A stretch of 35,723 bases of DNA, taken from positions 1 to 35,723 of the forward strand of contig NZ_JAFREL010000084.1 of the NCBI RefSeq assembly GCF_017377655.1, written 5' to 3'. Both the position numbers and the translations under genes were made by a program. Each line of letters begins with the position of its first letter. Positions within the stretch are counted from its first letter, which is position 1. The notes below the pieces were generated by a model. The model made no database searches and was not told where the DNA came from. It worked only from the letters and a program-made list of their open reading frames with translations. Shown here piece after piece: positions 17,156 to 27,052 of the stretch. This DNA comes from Candidatus Enterococcus ferrettii (GTDB taxonomy: Bacteria; Bacillota; Bacilli; Lactobacillales; Enterococcaceae).

Positions 17156-20100
17156 ATGAAGAAAATAGTAGGAAATTTTGTTAAGTATGTCATGTTGGTA
17201 AGCTTGTTAATGGGGAGTATGCCCATTTCATATGCGGAGGATATTAAAGAGGCCGTTGATCAAAGCAAGGCAGAAAATTATTACAAGGATACGATTGAGA
17301 GCGTTCAGGAATCTGTTATTCCTGATGCAGGAAATTCAGTTGAGGTTCCTTCTACTGAAGAGGTAAAGGAAACAGGTCAGTCTTCTAGTGAGCAGTCGGA
17401 AGAGGAAGTTAAAACCCCACCGGAAGAGTCAACGGAAAATAAAGCTGAAGAACCAAAAGACTATGAGGTTCGCTTACCAGAAGTAGAAGAGAAAAAGAAT
17501 AGTATCGAAGAAGAAGCTTTAAGAGAAAAATATGGCGAACCGATTTTAGTAGATGGACAAGAACAAATTTATAAAGTGGATGAAACACATTTCATCACTT
17601 ATATCAGTGGAGATGTAAAAACGTACAAAGATGACGAGGGAACGGAAATACCTGTTGATTTAAGTCTGATAACCGACAATCAAGGTGATGAAACAGTCTT
17701 TAAACCGAATGGTAGTCCAGTAGATGTTGTGCTGCCTAGTAAAGTAGATAAAAATCAAGGGATTCAAGTTTCTAAAGGAAAAGATACATTAGAGTTAATT
17801 CCTAAAGATGTGACCTATGAAAATGCCACAGTAAAAGAAAATGCTCTTTTGTACAACAATGTCGATGAAGCAGATGATGTCCAGTATACAATTACTGATA
17901 ATGGTGTCAAAGAAGAAATTATTTTGGAGGAATGGCGAGAGAAGCATCAGTTTACTTACTATTTTTCTTCTGATAAATACTCAGCAACTGTAGAAAACAA
18001 TCAGGTTATTATTACTAGAAAAGGGAAAAAGGAAGTTCTGTTTGTATTGTCTGCACCTGTAATGATCGATAATGCTGGGGAAACGAGTGATGAGATTCAG
18101 TTAAGCTTAAAAGAACAAAAAGATAAGTATGAACTGACAATTGACGCAAGTGAAGAATGGCTTAAGGATACGAATCGAGCATATCCTGTTCGAATCGATC
18201 CTACAGTAACGGTTCCGACTGAAAACCTGATTGATACGGTAACCAGTTCTGTTCATGGAACCTATCAGGGACGTGGCTATGGGTATGTTGGATATATCAC
18301 ACAAGCAATGACCGGTATATGGAATGCTAAGGACGTAGGTCGTACCAGGATCTATACCAAAGTAAACTATGATTTTTCGAAGATTCCGAAAGAAGCAAAA
18401 ATCGATAATGCTAGTTATAATTTGTACCAATATATCCAGTATCCTCAAACCAATGCAACGTTTTCCAGCTACAAGCTTACTCAGGATTTTGATATTAACG
18501 CATTGACTTGGGATAATTCTGTAGGTTTATCGCAAGAACCCACAGGTGAAAATGCGATTAGTTCGGCAAAGCATGGAATGCACAGTTTTGATATTCGAGA
18601 TGCGGTAAACAGCTGGGTTCAAGGAACAAGTCCAAACTATGGAATCGTTGTTCAAGCAACTAATGAAAATGATTATGGTGGAGCCTTCTATACAACTTAT
18701 TCAACTGGTGGCCCAGGACAGGTAGACTTCACTCCGGATAAACGACCAAGTATGACGATTAATTGGTCGATTCCTGATCCGATTGATGCAAATTATCCAC
18801 TTAAGGATACTTCTGTTGCACTTCGTTCTATGATGCTGACAGACAAAAGCGGGAAACTGCAGTTCAAAGGAGTTTTTGCTGATGGTCTTACTACCCCGGG
18901 CGCAATTGTTGATTTTGAGTTAAGTGATCCAAGTAAGAGTTATCATGGGCAATCTTATGCGAGCTATTCGTACAAATATCCTGATTCCAGTCCATTTGAT
19001 ATTCATTTTGAAAAAGGGACAACAAGGTACAAAGATAAGTTGTCAAACTGGCAGACAGTGGGTCCATTTACTCATCCTGACTTTAATAAGGTGTATACAA
19101 TAGATGCCGAGAGTAAAAAGGATGGAAATAGCAGTGGGAAAAAGAATAGCGAGAAATTCGTTATCTATAAAGTCACTCAATACGACACTCTTCCTAAAAT
19201 AGCAGCCTATTATGGTGTTCCGCTGGCTCAGATTGTTTACGATAATCGCGTGCAGGATATGCTTCTTTTGAGCAACAATACGCTCTTTATCCGTAATCCG
19301 AAAAAGAATGCTGATAAGCCCTACAATCCGCCGAAGCTTTCTGATGGAACAAAAGAGGATATTGATAGTTTACTAATGGGGCGAGGTCTTCACTGTGAGT
19401 TTGGCTTCGAACCAATTAACCTAAACACTGGGAACTTTTATTTAGATCGTACCGATGTATCGATTCCGAGTTTTACTAGCGACTTCGAGATAACCCGTTC
19501 ATACAATTCTAAAGGGGCAGATTATAATAGTCTCTTTGGTCGAGGATGGTCGTTTGCCTACAACGAGCAGGTAACCAGTGATGAAAAAGGCAATCTTTAT
19601 TATACGCGGACCGATGGCAGTATCTTAAAGTTTAAAAAAGAGGGCAACAAGTATGTGGCGCCTGAAGGTTACGACTTAACTCTGTCAGTGAAAGATAAAG
19701 AAACAAAAGAAGCCGATTTTGGCAATGGAAAAGAAAAATACACTGTCAAAGAATACCATATTACAGATAGTGAAAATCAAGAAAAAATCTTTAATTATTT
19801 TGGTCTTCTGGCGAGTCAGAAAGATGAAAAAGGGAACGTTACTAAGCTTGATTATAATAAGAATGCACAATTAACAGCAATCACTGATCCTACAGGAGCT
19901 CTTTACAATGTTTCAATGAACGAAGAAGGGTATATCGGAAGTATTACTGTGCCTAATGGGTCCAAATTAACTTATGAATATGATGACAATGGACATTTGA
20001 CCAGTTTTACTGATTCAACGGGTGTAAAAACTCGTTATGAGTACAACAAAGAAGGCCTGATGACTGCTTGGTATGATGGAAATGGCACTAAGATTATTGA

Positions 20101-23100
20101 AAACACGTATGACAAAGAAGGCCGTGTCGTAAAACAGGTAGATGGCACAGGCGCAGTTTCTACTCTTGAGTATAGTAACGGGCAAACACTTACAACGGAT
20201 GGGAATGGAAATAGTACCACCTATCATTATGATAAGCAATACAGGACAACGGGAATCGATTATCCTGATGGAACAAGTGTCTCTAACACCTATGATGCAG
20301 CTAACCGGCTGACGAGTGAGACAAATGAAGCAGGTCAGACCACTAGTTATACCTACGATGACAATGGAAATATCCTAACTGAAACACGATTTGATGGTGC
20401 TGTAAAGCAAGCAACCTATGATGCAAAAAATCATATTACCAGTGAAGTTGACTTCGACGGCAAGAAAACACTCTATACGTACGATGGCTCTGGTAATTTA
20501 AAAGCTATTCAAATCAATGATCGTCCGAGTACAGCTTTTGAAGTAGATAAACAAGGACGTGTGACTAGCACGACCGATTCTGAAGGAAATACAACATCTT
20601 ATGGTTATTCCGGGGCATTCCTAAATAAAATAGTGAATCCCCTTAAAGGGACAACCACTATTGACTATAATTCTCATGGTCTTCCAGTTAGTATGACGAA
20701 TCCTTTAGGTGGAGTTACAACGCTAACCTATGACAATGAGGGACGGAAAACCAGTGAAACTACACCAGATGGGCAGAAGACCGCTTATACCTTTGATGGT
20801 GCTGGTCAAGTGATCGCTCAAACTGACGGAAATGGCTTTACTTCGAGCTATACCTATAATGCAGTTGGAAACCCCTTGACCAAGATAAATGGCGAAGGCG
20901 GCAGCTATTCGTATGTCTATGACGGTGTCGGCAATAGAATCCAAATGACCGATGCTGAAGGGAATAGCACCACTTATGTCTATGATCAGCGGAACCGTCT
21001 ATTAAGTGAAACAGATGCTGCTAGTCAAACGTTGACCTATCAAAGAGATGCACTAGGACGACTGCTAAGCGATACTAATGAAGCTGGAAATAACAGCACA
21101 TATACCTATGACGAAGTAGCTAATCAAATCGCAACCATCACGGATCCATTAAATCAGGTAACCAGCAATACCTATGATGCCTCCGGTAATATCATTAAAA
21201 CGGAGCATCCTGATGGAACCCAAGTGATCATGGAATATGATGATCTAGGTCAAGTGATTAAGAGTACTGATGAGGCCGGAGTAGTCTCTACTTATGAGTA
21301 TGATGCTAATGGTAATAAGCTAAGTGAAACAGTAGACGGGCGAACTACCAGCTATACCTATGACTCATTGGGAAATGTAACTCAAGTGACTCATCCCAAC
21401 CAAGAAATAAATACGTACACCTATGATTCAATGGGAAATATTTTATCTTTCACTGATGCTCGAGGGAAGAAAACTTCTTATACGTATACAAAAGGCGGCG
21501 CATTGGAAACAATTACTGACGCACGTGGGAACAAATCATCGATTTCTTATGATGGCAACGGCAACCAGGCGAGTGTTACTGATGCAGCAGGTTACACAAC
21601 CAGCACTGCGTATAACGGTCACAATCTCCCAGCAATTGTAACGGATGGATTAGGAAATAAAATAACCTATTCCTATAATCAGATAGAACAAATAACCAGT
21701 TCCACAGATGCTCTTGGCAACCAAAAGACTTATTCCTATAACGAACTCGGTTATCCAACAGCTATCACAGATGAGAATGGGAATGTTCACAAGCTATCCT
21801 ACACCCCAACAGCTCAAACAGAAAAGATCGAGAAACCAGATGGGACAACCTTAACTAACAGCTACGATGCTCTTGACCGATTGGTGAAAGAAACACATTC
21901 GAACGGTTTAGTCACTGAGTACGACTATGATGCAAGTGATCGAGTGGTTCATGTGAAGGACAATCAGGGGTTAGATGAGACATATACCTACAATAATCAC
22001 GGCAAACGTCTCACAGAAACTAATAGTCTAGGTGAAACCACTACGTATGCTTATGACACTCAAGGTAACTTACTCAAGGTAGAATATGCCGATAAAACAA
22101 GTGAAGTCTTCACCTATGATGACATGGGGAATATGTTAACCTCGACAGATGTTGAAGGAAAACTAACGACGTACAGCTACGATAAAAATGGCAATCTTAA
22201 AGAAGCAACAGATGCCAAAGGACGGATAACCTCCTACACTTATGATGATATTAATCAAATTGTGACAGAAACGAATCCAGCCGGAGGAGTCATTACCTAT
22301 ACGTATGATGTACTGGGAAATGTATCGAGCATCACCGATGAAAAGGGTGAAAAAACCAGTTATGGATACGACGCCAATCAAAACTTAATCCTTTATACAG
22401 ATGCAAAAGAAAATACAACAGCATTAAAATACGATCCATTGAATCATCTAATGGAGAAAGTCAGTCCAACAGGAGCCGTACAAAGTTATTCGTATGACAA
22501 TCTGGGCAATCCACTGACAGAAACAAGTGGAGAAGGAAATACGACCAGCTATACCTATGACGAAATGAACCGCTTGGCAAGTGTTACAAAACCAACGGGT
22601 GGTGTAAGTCAATATACCTATGACCAAACGGGCAGTCTTCTGTCGGAAACTGATGAGAATGGGCACCAAACAACCTATGAGAACGACCTTTATGGACAAG
22701 CGATGAGTCGTACTTTGCCAACTGGTGCCAAATATAGCTATGCCTATGACAAGCTTGGGCGCTTAAGTCAACAGACAGCACCTAAAGGATTGTCTCAAGA
22801 TTATAGCTACGATGTGTCTGGCAATTTGATTCAGCAAGAAGATCAATCAAAACGTACCACCAAGTACACCTATGATGAAGCTGGACGACTGCTTACCACC
22901 ACTGATCCTGCTGATTTAACCACTACTTTTGACTATGATGAAGCTGGAAATTTAGTTGAAGCAGTAAGCCCTAGCGGTATAAAAACAAATTATAGCTATG
23001 ATGTGTTAGATCGCTTGGAAACAGTGACTCAGCCAACCGGTCGCCAAACAGCTTACGAGTATGATCCTGTGGGACAATTAACCACAAGAACAATTAATGG

Positions 23101-26100
23101 CAAACGCAAAGAAACCTACAAATACGATCCAAATGGGAATCTTACAGAAACCGTTAATCCATTAGGACAGGTAGCCACCAATAGTTATGACGAAGAAGAC
23201 CGTTTAATCGCTGAGACAGATACAGCTGGACGAATCACAACGTACAATTATGATAAAGACAATCGGTTAACAAAGGTAACCTCCAGCGAAGGAGCCTTCA
23301 ACGAATTTGCTTATGATGGGAATGATAACCTAACCAACGTTACTTCTGGCGGACAGCGGGTAAACAGCTATAGTTATGACAAGGCTGACCAATTAATCGA
23401 AGCAACTACTGGGACAGGGGATAAAGCCTCTAAAACTAGTTATGCCTATGATTCGGTCGGAAATGTAACTGAAATTACTAATGGAAACGGCAAAGTTACG
23501 AAGTACAAATATGATGAATTATCCAATGTAATCGAAAAAGTAAACAGCTTGGGGGATACGACGAAGTATACCTACGATGTAGATAATCGTCTGGACAGTG
23601 TTAAGCAGGCTAATGGAAAAACAATCAACTACGATTACAATAAATTAGATCAGCTTCTGCAGGTGAACTACTCTGAAAAATCTGAAGGAACGGTTATGTA
23701 TACGTATGACGCAGAAGGTCGTCGGGTATCGATGGATGATCTGACCGGTCAAACGAATTATGAGTACAATGAGGAAGATGAAATCACTGGTGTTCGTCAA
23801 GGCGATGGTAGTCTAATCAAGTACGACTACGATGATTATGGAAATATCGAGAAACTAACCTATGCGGATGGATCAGAAGTTAAATACAACTACGATGAAT
23901 TAGATCGTCTAACAAAGGTAACTGATAGCGATAATAAAACGACCACCTATGAATACGACGAAGCAGGAAACATGACGAAGATCAAACGTAAGGATGGCAC
24001 GGTCTCAACCCTAAGTTATCGCTTGGATAATCGAGTGGAGAAAATCGTCCATCAAGATAAGAAAGGAAAAACAATTGCCTCTTATCAGTACGCTTACGAT
24101 GCAGATAATTATGTTTCTGAAGAAACGATTACTCAAGATGGCAAAACTATCGTTCAAACCTATGAGTATGACAGTCTTGGTCAAGTTGCTCAAATGACGG
24201 TCTCTGATAAGAAGAAAAAGAATGAGTTAGCCAGCTACGCATATTCTTATGATCTAGCTGGAAACAAACTAAGCAGCACGGAAACCATCGATGGGAAAGA
24301 ACAAACGACTAATTTTACGTATGATGACAATAATCGATTGATCAGTATGGAAAATTCTGAACAAACCATCCGTTATGAGTACGATAAGAATGGTAATCGG
24401 ATTAAACAAAGCGGTACCGACGAAGTATTAGATTATATCTATGATACGGAAAATCGTTTGCTTGCGGTAAAAGATAATCAAGGTCTCCTGATGGCAGCTC
24501 TGTATGATGGGGATGACAATCGCGTGTTCACAGCCAGTCGAACAGAAGACGAAACAGCCTATCAGCTCTTCAAACGAAAAGAGAAGGACGCAAAGAACGC
24601 TTCTTCAAGCGAATCAGCCACTTCGTCTAACACGATTCCTAACACTGGTGGCAGAAAATCACCGAAAACAAGTCCAAATGGGGAAGAAAATTCACTCTTC
24701 TGGTACGGATTTAGCGAGAATGTTATTCAAGGAATTTCAAGTCTGCCAGAAACAGTCGGTAATCTTTGGATGGATATCTTTGACACGGTCTCACATGCGT
24801 ATCATCAAAAAATTGCGAAGGATCGGGCAAATGAGGAAGGGATTGTTGTTAATCCGCCAAGCTTAGGCAACCTGCCAGGTGAAGGCGAAGTGACCTACTC
24901 TTCTGAGGTACAGGAAGTATTGATTCCTTATACCACTCGAGAGGACAGCTATAACTATTACGAAGTACGAAACTACGTAAATGATGTTAACCAAGAAAAT
25001 ACGCAAGTACTTCAAACGTATGATGACGAACTAAAAGCACGCGAAACTTATACCTATGGGAATGAACGACTGAGCTGCATGAATGAACAAACGAAGGAAG
25101 AGTATCAATATCTAACGGATGCTAGAGGCAGTGTGACAGGCATGACGCAGGATGGAGAGCTCAACAGTACAAACAGCTATTCAGTATTCGGAATGCCAGA
25201 AGAAGTAGATGATGCTGGAAATCCGTACGGTTATACAGGTGAAGCACAAGACATAACAGGGTATAATTATCTAAGGGCACGCTACTACGATAGTCAAACC
25301 GGAACCTTCCTTACTCAAGATAGTTACGAAGGCGAAGAAGACAACCCGCTAAGCCAAAACGGCTATACCTATGTCGAGAACAATCCGATTAATTATACGG
25401 ATCCGACTGGGCATAAGAAGAATATTTTCCAGCGTGCATGGTCCAATGTGAAGAAAAAAGCAAGCAATGCATGGAACAGCACGAAAAAATTCGTAAGTAA
25501 TGCATGGAACAGTACCAAAAAATTTGTAAGTAACGCATGGAACAGTGCTAAAAAATTTGTTGGTAATGCTTTTAACGGTGCTAAAAATGTTATCAGCAAA
25601 ACTTTGACTGGGGTACAAAATTTCCTTTCACCAGCGGTAGCCAGAAACTATGCAGCGGGATACAGTTCTTCTTTCGGAGGTTACTATCCAACTGCAGCTG
25701 GAGCACCAATTAGTTACGGTCATAATAGTTATGCTCAGCAAGAAGCGTTTCAAACTTCTCAGCGTCAACAATATGTTAGCAGTGCCTATGCTAAGGCTAC
25801 TGGAAATAAGGGTATTCCTAAGACCAAAGAAGGAAAAAACTTATTCCAAAATTGGAATGATAGTCTAAGGGAAACTATAGAAAAATTCTGTGGAGTTTCC
25901 AAAAGGTATGAACGTCAAAAACAAGCAAAATTGAATCCTTCTAAAATGCCAACTACTAAAGGCGAAATACTGAGAGATTATCATTGGTCAACGAACTCTA
26001 ATATGTATGTTCATACTAAAACTGGAATTCCTTCACCTGAAGTAACTAGTTTATACAATAGACTTATTGCGGAAGAGAGTGCTCCGAAAAAAAATTCGTA

Positions 26101-26707
26101 TTTAGAGTTTTACACTAAAATGTTACAAACTGGGAAACATCCGATTACGGGCAAGGCTATTACAGAGGCAGAGCGAACGAATGCAAAGATTATGACATGG
26201 GGAATTGCCCTTCAACCTATAGCAGGAGCGATAGCACTATCAAAATTACCACAAGCAAATACTTCATCAGGCAAGAAAGCCAGTGGGGCTGGAAAAACGA
26301 GTAAAGAAGTTGAAATAATTAATAAGAATGGTAGCCCTCTTGGAGAATTTGATGAAATTGATTTAAACAAAGGGATCTTTTATGAAGACAAAACTGCAAA
26401 AGGTTTAGATGTAGTCAATCCTAAAACGGGATTTCCAACTCAGACACCACAACAATTTGCAGATAAACAAATTTATCAAAAAACTGTAAATAGAATTAAA
26501 AACTTAGATATTGCAGATGCTACTAGACCGACAGTAAATGGTAGCCAGTCTATTCCTTCTTTGCAAGAGATAAAGGGAATTAAAAAGTTTGTATTTAGGC
26601 TCGATGGTAATAGTGGTGAATTGCAAAGTGCTGTAAATCAAAGTATTAAAAAATTACAATCTGAATATCCAGATTATACATTTGAAGTTATATTTGGAGG
26701 TAAGTAA
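17156..26707 (+). CDS. Giant Rhs/YD-repeat polymorphic toxin with PD-(D/E)xK-like tip
   Basis: The protein is 3183 aa. It has a signal peptide (1-27, ending SYA), an acidic E/S-rich linker, a DNRLRE-type domain (about 355-538) and a LysM-like segment (about 666-716, YKVTQYDTLPKIAAYYGVP). A DUF6531-type opening follows (about 743-830), then a long YD-repeat shell (about 938-2460), a linker (about 2465-2570) and the Rhs core ending in DPTGH (2752). A conserved pre-toxin region leads to a variable tip from about 3037. The tip shows FDEID and YEDK (residues 3065-3069 and 3076-3079), compatible with a PD-(D/E)xK nuclease. Domain order resembles B. subtilis WapA, a contact-dependent toxin. The immunity gene follows after 3 nt. 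No wall-sorting signal is seen; wall contact may come from the LysM-like part. Confidence 0.9.
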   Translation: MKKIVGNFVKYVMLVSLLMGSMPISYAEDIKEAVDQSKAENYYKDTIESVQESVIPDAGNSVEVPSTEEVKETGQSSSEQSEEEVKTPPEESTENKAEEPKDYEVRLPEVEEKKNSIEEEALREKYGEPILVDGQEQIYKVDETHFITYISGDVKTYKDDEGTEIPVDLSLITDNQGDETVFKPNGSPVDVVLPSKVDKNQGIQVSKGKDTLELIPKDVTYENATVKENALLYNNVDEADDVQYTITDNGVKEEIILEEWREKHQFTYYFSSDKYSATVENNQVIITRKGKKEVLFVLSAPVMIDNAGETSDEIQLSLKEQKDKYELTIDASEEWLKDTNRAYPVRIDPTVTVPTENLIDTVTSSVHGTYQGRGYGYVGYITQAMTGIWNAKDVGRTRIYTKVNYDFSKIPKEAKIDNASYNLYQYIQYPQTNATFSSYKLTQDFDINALTWDNSVGLSQEPTGENAISSAKHGMHSFDIRDAVNSWVQGTSPNYGIVVQATNENDYGGAFYTTYSTGGPGQVDFTPDKRPSMTINWSIPDPIDANYPLKDTSVALRSMMLTDKSGKLQFKGVFADGLTTPGAIVDFELSDPSKSYHGQSYASYSYKYPDSSPFDIHFEKGTTRYKDKLSNWQTVGPFTHPDFNKVYTIDAESKKDGNSSGKKNSEKFVIYKVTQYDTLPKIAAYYGVPLAQIVYDNRVQDMLLLSNNTLFIRNPKKNADKPYNPPKLSDGTKEDIDSLLMGRGLHCEFGFEPINLNTGNFYLDRTDVSIPSFTSDFEITRSYNSKGADYNSLFGRGWSFAYNEQVTSDEKGNLYYTRTDGSILKFKKEGNKYVAPEGYDLTLSVKDKETKEADFGNGKEKYTVKEYHITDSENQEKIFNYFGLLASQKDEKGNVTKLDYNKNAQLTAITDPTGALYNVSMNEEGYIGSITVPNGSKLTYEYDDNGHLTSFTDSTGVKTRYEYNKEGLMTAWYDGNGTKIIENTYDKEGRVVKQVDGTGAVSTLEYSNGQTLTTDGNGNSTTYHYDKQYRTTGIDYPDGTSVSNTYDAANRLTSETNEAGQTTSYTYDDNGNILTETRFDGAVKQATYDAKNHITSEVDFDGKKTLYTYDGSGNLKAIQINDRPSTAFEVDKQGRVTSTTDSEGNTTSYGYSGAFLNKIVNPLKGTTTIDYNSHGLPVSMTNPLGGVTTLTYDNEGRKTSETTPDGQKTAYTFDGAGQVIAQTDGNGFTSSYTYNAVGNPLTKINGEGGSYSYVYDGVGNRIQMTDAEGNSTTYVYDQRNRLLSETDAASQTLTYQRDALGRLLSDTNEAGNNSTYTYDEVANQIATITDPLNQVTSNTYDASGNIIKTEHPDGTQVIMEYDDLGQVIKSTDEAGVVSTYEYDANGNKLSETVDGRTTSYTYDSLGNVTQVTHPNQEINTYTYDSMGNILSFTDARGKKTSYTYTKGGALETITDARGNKSSISYDGNGNQASVTDAAGYTTSTAYNGHNLPAIVTDGLGNKITYSYNQIEQITSSTDALGNQKTYSYNELGYPTAITDENGNVHKLSYTPTAQTEKIEKPDGTTLTNSYDALDRLVKETHSNGLVTEYDYDASDRVVHVKDNQGLDETYTYNNHGKRLTETNSLGETTTYAYDTQGNLLKVEYADKTSEVFTYDDMGNMLTSTDVEGKLTTYSYDKNGNLKEATDAKGRITSYTYDDINQIVTETNPAGGVITYTYDVLGNVSSITDEKGEKTSYGYDANQNLILYTDAKENTTALKYDPLNHLMEKVSPTGAVQSYSYDNLGNPLTETSGEGNTTSYTYDEMNRLASVTKPTGGVSQYTYDQTGSLLSETDENGHQTTYENDLYGQAMSRTLPTGAKYSYAYDKLGRLSQQTAPKGLSQDYSYDVSGNLIQQEDQSKRTTKYTYDEAGRLLTTTDPADLTTTFDYDEAGNLVEAVSPSGIKTNYSYDVLDRLETVTQPTGRQTAYEYDPVGQLTTRTINGKRKETYKYDPNGNLTETVNPLGQVATNSYDEEDRLIAETDTAGRITTYNYDKDNRLTKVTSSEGAFNEFAYDGNDNLTNVTSGGQRVNSYSYDKADQLIEATTGTGDKASKTSYAYDSVGNVTEITNGNGKVTKYKYDELSNVIEKVNSLGDTTKYTYDVDNRLDSVKQANGKTINYDYNKLDQLLQVNYSEKSEGTVMYTYDAEGRRVSMDDLTGQTNYEYNEEDEITGVRQGDGSLIKYDYDDYGNIEKLTYADGSEVKYNYDELDRLTKVTDSDNKTTTYEYDEAGNMTKIKRKDGTVSTLSYRLDNRVEKIVHQDKKGKTIASYQYAYDADNYVSEETITQDGKTIVQTYEYDSLGQVAQMTVSDKKKKNELASYAYSYDLAGNKLSSTETIDGKEQTTNFTYDDNNRLISMENSEQTIRYEYDKNGNRIKQSGTDEVLDYIYDTENRLLAVKDNQGLLMAALYDGDDNRVFTASRTEDETAYQLFKRKEKDAKNASSSESATSSNTIPNTGGRKSPKTSPNGEENSLFWYGFSENVIQGISSLPETVGNLWMDIFDTVSHAYHQKIAKDRANEEGIVVNPPSLGNLPGEGEVTYSSEVQEVLIPYTTREDSYNYYEVRNYVNDVNQENTQVLQTYDDELKARETYTYGNERLSCMNEQTKEEYQYLTDARGSVTGMTQDGELNSTNSYSVFGMPEEVDDAGNPYGYTGEAQDITGYNYLRARYYDSQTGTFLTQDSYEGEEDNPLSQNGYTYVENNPINYTDPTGHKKNIFQRAWSNVKKKASNAWNSTKKFVSNAWNSTKKFVSNAWNSAKKFVGNAFNGAKNVISKTLTGVQNFLSPAVARNYAAGYSSSFGGYYPTAAGAPISYGHNSYAQQEAFQTSQRQQYVSSAYAKATGNKGIPKTKEGKNLFQNWNDSLRETIEKFCGVSKRYERQKQAKLNPSKMPTTKGEILRDYHWSTNSNMYVHTKTGIPSPEVTSLYNRLIAEESAPKKNSYLEFYTKMLQTGKHPITGKAITEAERTNAKIMTWGIALQPIAGAIALSKLPQANTSSGKKASGAGKTSKEVEIINKNGSPLGEFDEIDLNKGIFYEDKTAKGLDVVNPKTGFPTQTPQQFADKQIYQKTVNRIKNLDIADATRPTVNGSQSIPSLQEIKGIKKFVFRLDGNSGELQSAVNQSIKKLQSEYPDYTFEVIFGGK
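19970..24540 (+). repeat. YD (Rhs) repeat array
   Basis: About 4.6 kb encodes back-to-back repeats of roughly 21 residues of the form Y-x-YD-x2-GN-(x)n-T-(x)n-G. By length this is on the order of seventy units. Such arrays form the beta-sheet cocoon that encloses the toxin tip. DNA identity between units is moderate, so the array is old and not a recent expansion. There are no spacers of CRISPR type. Confidence 0.9.
25466..25597 (+). repeat. 33-bp tandem repeats in the Rhs pre-toxin region
   Basis: Four consecutive 33-bp units encode NAWNS-T/A-KKFV-S/G, the last one diverged (NAFNGAKNVIS). The displaced second copy of this region has three units (27516-27614). The region is amphipathic and lysine-rich. 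Confidence 0.85.
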
Positions 26708-26710
26708 AAT

Positions 26711-27043
26711 ATGTCAATCGGTATTATAATTGATGAACCAAAAAATGAGGAAGAACAATTATTTTTTATTCCAGTTGCAACAGAAGAATTTTTTACTAAC
26801 TATTGGCTAAAAGCTTCTAACGAATTACAATTGATTTGGGTTCCTATTTTTAAAACAGGAATAGTGATTGAAAAAGAAGATATTCCAGTAATTACAAAAG
26901 AGTTAGAACTTGTTAAGGGATGGACAGAAAAAAATATTATAAATATAGATATAAAAAAATGCTTGAAAAAAAGAATAAATTGTATTTTAGAAAATTTACC
27001 AAAAGCATTTGAGAAAGAAAATATAAAGCTATATGTAGGATGA
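26711..27043 (+). CDS. Presumed immunity protein for the Rhs toxin
   Basis: The protein is 110 aa. It begins 3 nt after the toxin stop, and its ribosome-binding site (GGAGGT) overlaps the toxin's last codons, so translation is coupled. Composition is acidic at the N-terminus (DEPKNEEEQ) and lysine-rich later; it has no signal peptide and should be cytoplasmic. I do not recognise the family. Assignment rests on position: in polymorphic toxin loci the gene directly after the tip encodes the neutraliser. Confidence 0.75.
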   Translation: MSIGIIIDEPKNEEEQLFFIPVATEEFFTNYWLKASNELQLIWVPIFKTGIVIEKEDIPVITKELELVKGWTEKNIINIDIKKCLKKRINCILENLPKAFEKENIKLYVG

Positions 27044-27052
27044 TAATAAAAA

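Noticed and set aside
19970..24540. Regular repeats that could suggest a CRISPR or minisatellite
   Set aside because: The repeats are coding YD units in one open frame with no constant DNA repeat or spacer structure.
24634..24720. Internal IPNTGG in the Rhs protein as a sortase signal
   Set aside because: It is not followed by a hydrophobic segment and positive tail and lies about 700 residues before the C-terminus, so it is only mentioned in the operon finding.
25349..25618. Reverse-strand ORFs over the 33-bp repeat region and at 27321-27635
   Set aside because: They are mirror frames of the repetitive Rhs coding sequence, without ribosome-binding sites.
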